A stretch of 6,549 bases of DNA from an uncultured Chloroflexota bacterium (lineage in GTDB: Bacteria > Chloroflexota > Dehalococcoidia > UBA3495), in the NCBI GenBank assembly GCA_913052545.1, contig CAJXEF010000116.1, forward strand, positions 1 to 6,549. Direction: 5' to 3'. The notes beneath the pieces were generated by a model, which worked only from the letters and a program-made list of their open reading frames with translations, was not told the origin of the DNA and did no database searches. Made by a program: the position numbers and the translations under genes. This document shows positions 6,054-6,549 of this stretch, piece by piece; the first letter of the stretch is position 1, and each line of letters opens with the position of its first letter.

Positions 6054-6549
6054 ATGAACGTTCTAGAGGCCGTTGCGCGAATATTAAAATTGGAAGGAGT
6101 TGAATGGATCTCTTGCTTCCCTTCCAACAATCTGATCGAGGCTGTCGCAAAAGAAGGGATCCGAACAATCATGTTCCGGCAAGAGCGAGGCGCCTTAATG
6201 GCAGCCGATGGATTTAGCCGGCTAAATAACCGCCAGAAATTCGGGGTTACTATAACTCAAGGAGGACCAGGTTCAGAGAACTCTATGGGGGGGATCGCTC
6301 AAGCTTTTAGTGACAACATCCCAATCCTCTATCTCCCTGGAGGCCCCGCCTTAAACCAATATGCTGTACGTCCCAATTTTTCATCTGCCAGGACATACCA
6401 AACTGTTTGTAAGCAAAGTGAGGTCGTTGTACAACCGAGCCAAGTCGTCGCGATAATGAGGCGGGCATTTCACGCCCTCCGTAATGGAAGACCTGGCCCA
6501 GTAATTGTAGAGATTCCCGCTGATGTAGGTACAATGGAAATTCCTGAAG
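6054..6549 (+). CDS. Thiamine-diphosphate-dependent enzyme, acetolactate-synthase-like, N-terminal part
   Basis: The open frame gives 165 residues of the N-terminal pyrimidine-binding domain of the acetolactate synthase/pyruvate oxidase superfamily, then leaves the window. These cytoplasmic enzymes use ThDP to cleave or form C-C bonds next to a carbonyl, often by 2-oxoacid decarboxylation. Visible marks are FRQERGALMAADGFSR (41-56), with Glu44 as the expected cofactor-activating glutamate; TQGGPGSENSMGGIAQAF, equivalent to the usual SGPGATN...GIA.A; DNIPILYLPGG; and NGRPGPVIVEIPADV near the end. The opening CFPSNNLIEA and the Gln where the family often has His (RQE for RHE) set it apart from true acetolactate synthase and resemble a group usually annotated only as thiamine pyrophosphate-requiring protein. 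It lies 171 bases after the amidase on the same strand, so shared transcription is possible but not shown. Substrate cannot be assigned without the missing central and C-terminal domains. Confidence 0.9.
   Translation, partial: MNVLEAVARILKLEGVEWISCFPSNNLIEAVAKEGIRTIMFRQERGALMAADGFSRLNNRQKFGVTITQGGPGSENSMGGIAQAFSDNIPILYLPGGPALNQYAVRPNFSSARTYQTVCKQSEVVVQPSQVVAIMRRAFHALRNGRPGPVIVEIPADVGTMEIPE

Noticed and set aside
6307..6534. 75-codon minus-strand open frame opposite the ThDP enzyme
   Set aside because: It overlaps strongly conserved ThDP-domain coding sequence on the plus strand.

Overview
The window looks like part of a bacterial chromosome of moderate, slightly AT-leaning composition. Genes are short-spaced and mostly carry strong Shine-Dalgarno sequences (AAGGAGG, AGGAGG, GGAGG). 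There are no rRNAs, tRNAs, insertion sequences or CRISPR arrays, and no gene-free stretch exceeds 300 bases. The amidase and thiamine-diphosphate (ThDP) proteins have a style I associate with uncultured Chloroflexota/SAR202-like bacteria, but that is an impression and not a demonstrated placement.

Layout. Positions 1-1266 (minus strand) hold an ATP sulfurylase (sat) that runs off the left edge. Its visible C-terminal end is a Cys-Thr dipeptide repeat encoded by a hexanucleotide tandem array. A divergent intergenic region separates it from a small plus-strand TPR protein with 42-residue kinesin-light-chain-like repeats (about 1475-1990). After a gap with a plausible promoter come two tandem paralogues (2173-3120 and 3217-4080) of a family I do not recognise. 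Each is built from two diverged copies of one domain, and both end in the same heptapeptide, TPNLVPN. A 13-bp perfect hairpin (4154-4184) closes that pair. Next is a tightly coupled two-gene unit: a 62-residue GatC/AtzG-like small subunit (4262-4450) and an amidase-signature hydrolase (4452-5882) with an intact Lys-cisSer-Ser triad. The window ends inside an acetolactate-synthase-like ThDP enzyme (6054 onward).

How the genes may work together. The amidase and its small partner almost certainly form one hetero-oligomeric hydrolase, comparable to AtzE/AtzG or GatA/GatC. The ThDP enzyme downstream could belong to the same catabolic programme, but a 171-nt gap and the missing remainder of the gene leave this open. 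The paired two-domain proteins are the least explained element. Their four domain copies, conserved Cys and YxYGP motifs, C-terminal His cluster and shared terminal tag suggest two subunits or isoforms of one assembly. No function can be read from the sequence, and their link to the amidase is positional only. The sat gene faces the other way and is probably a separate sulfur-metabolism unit.
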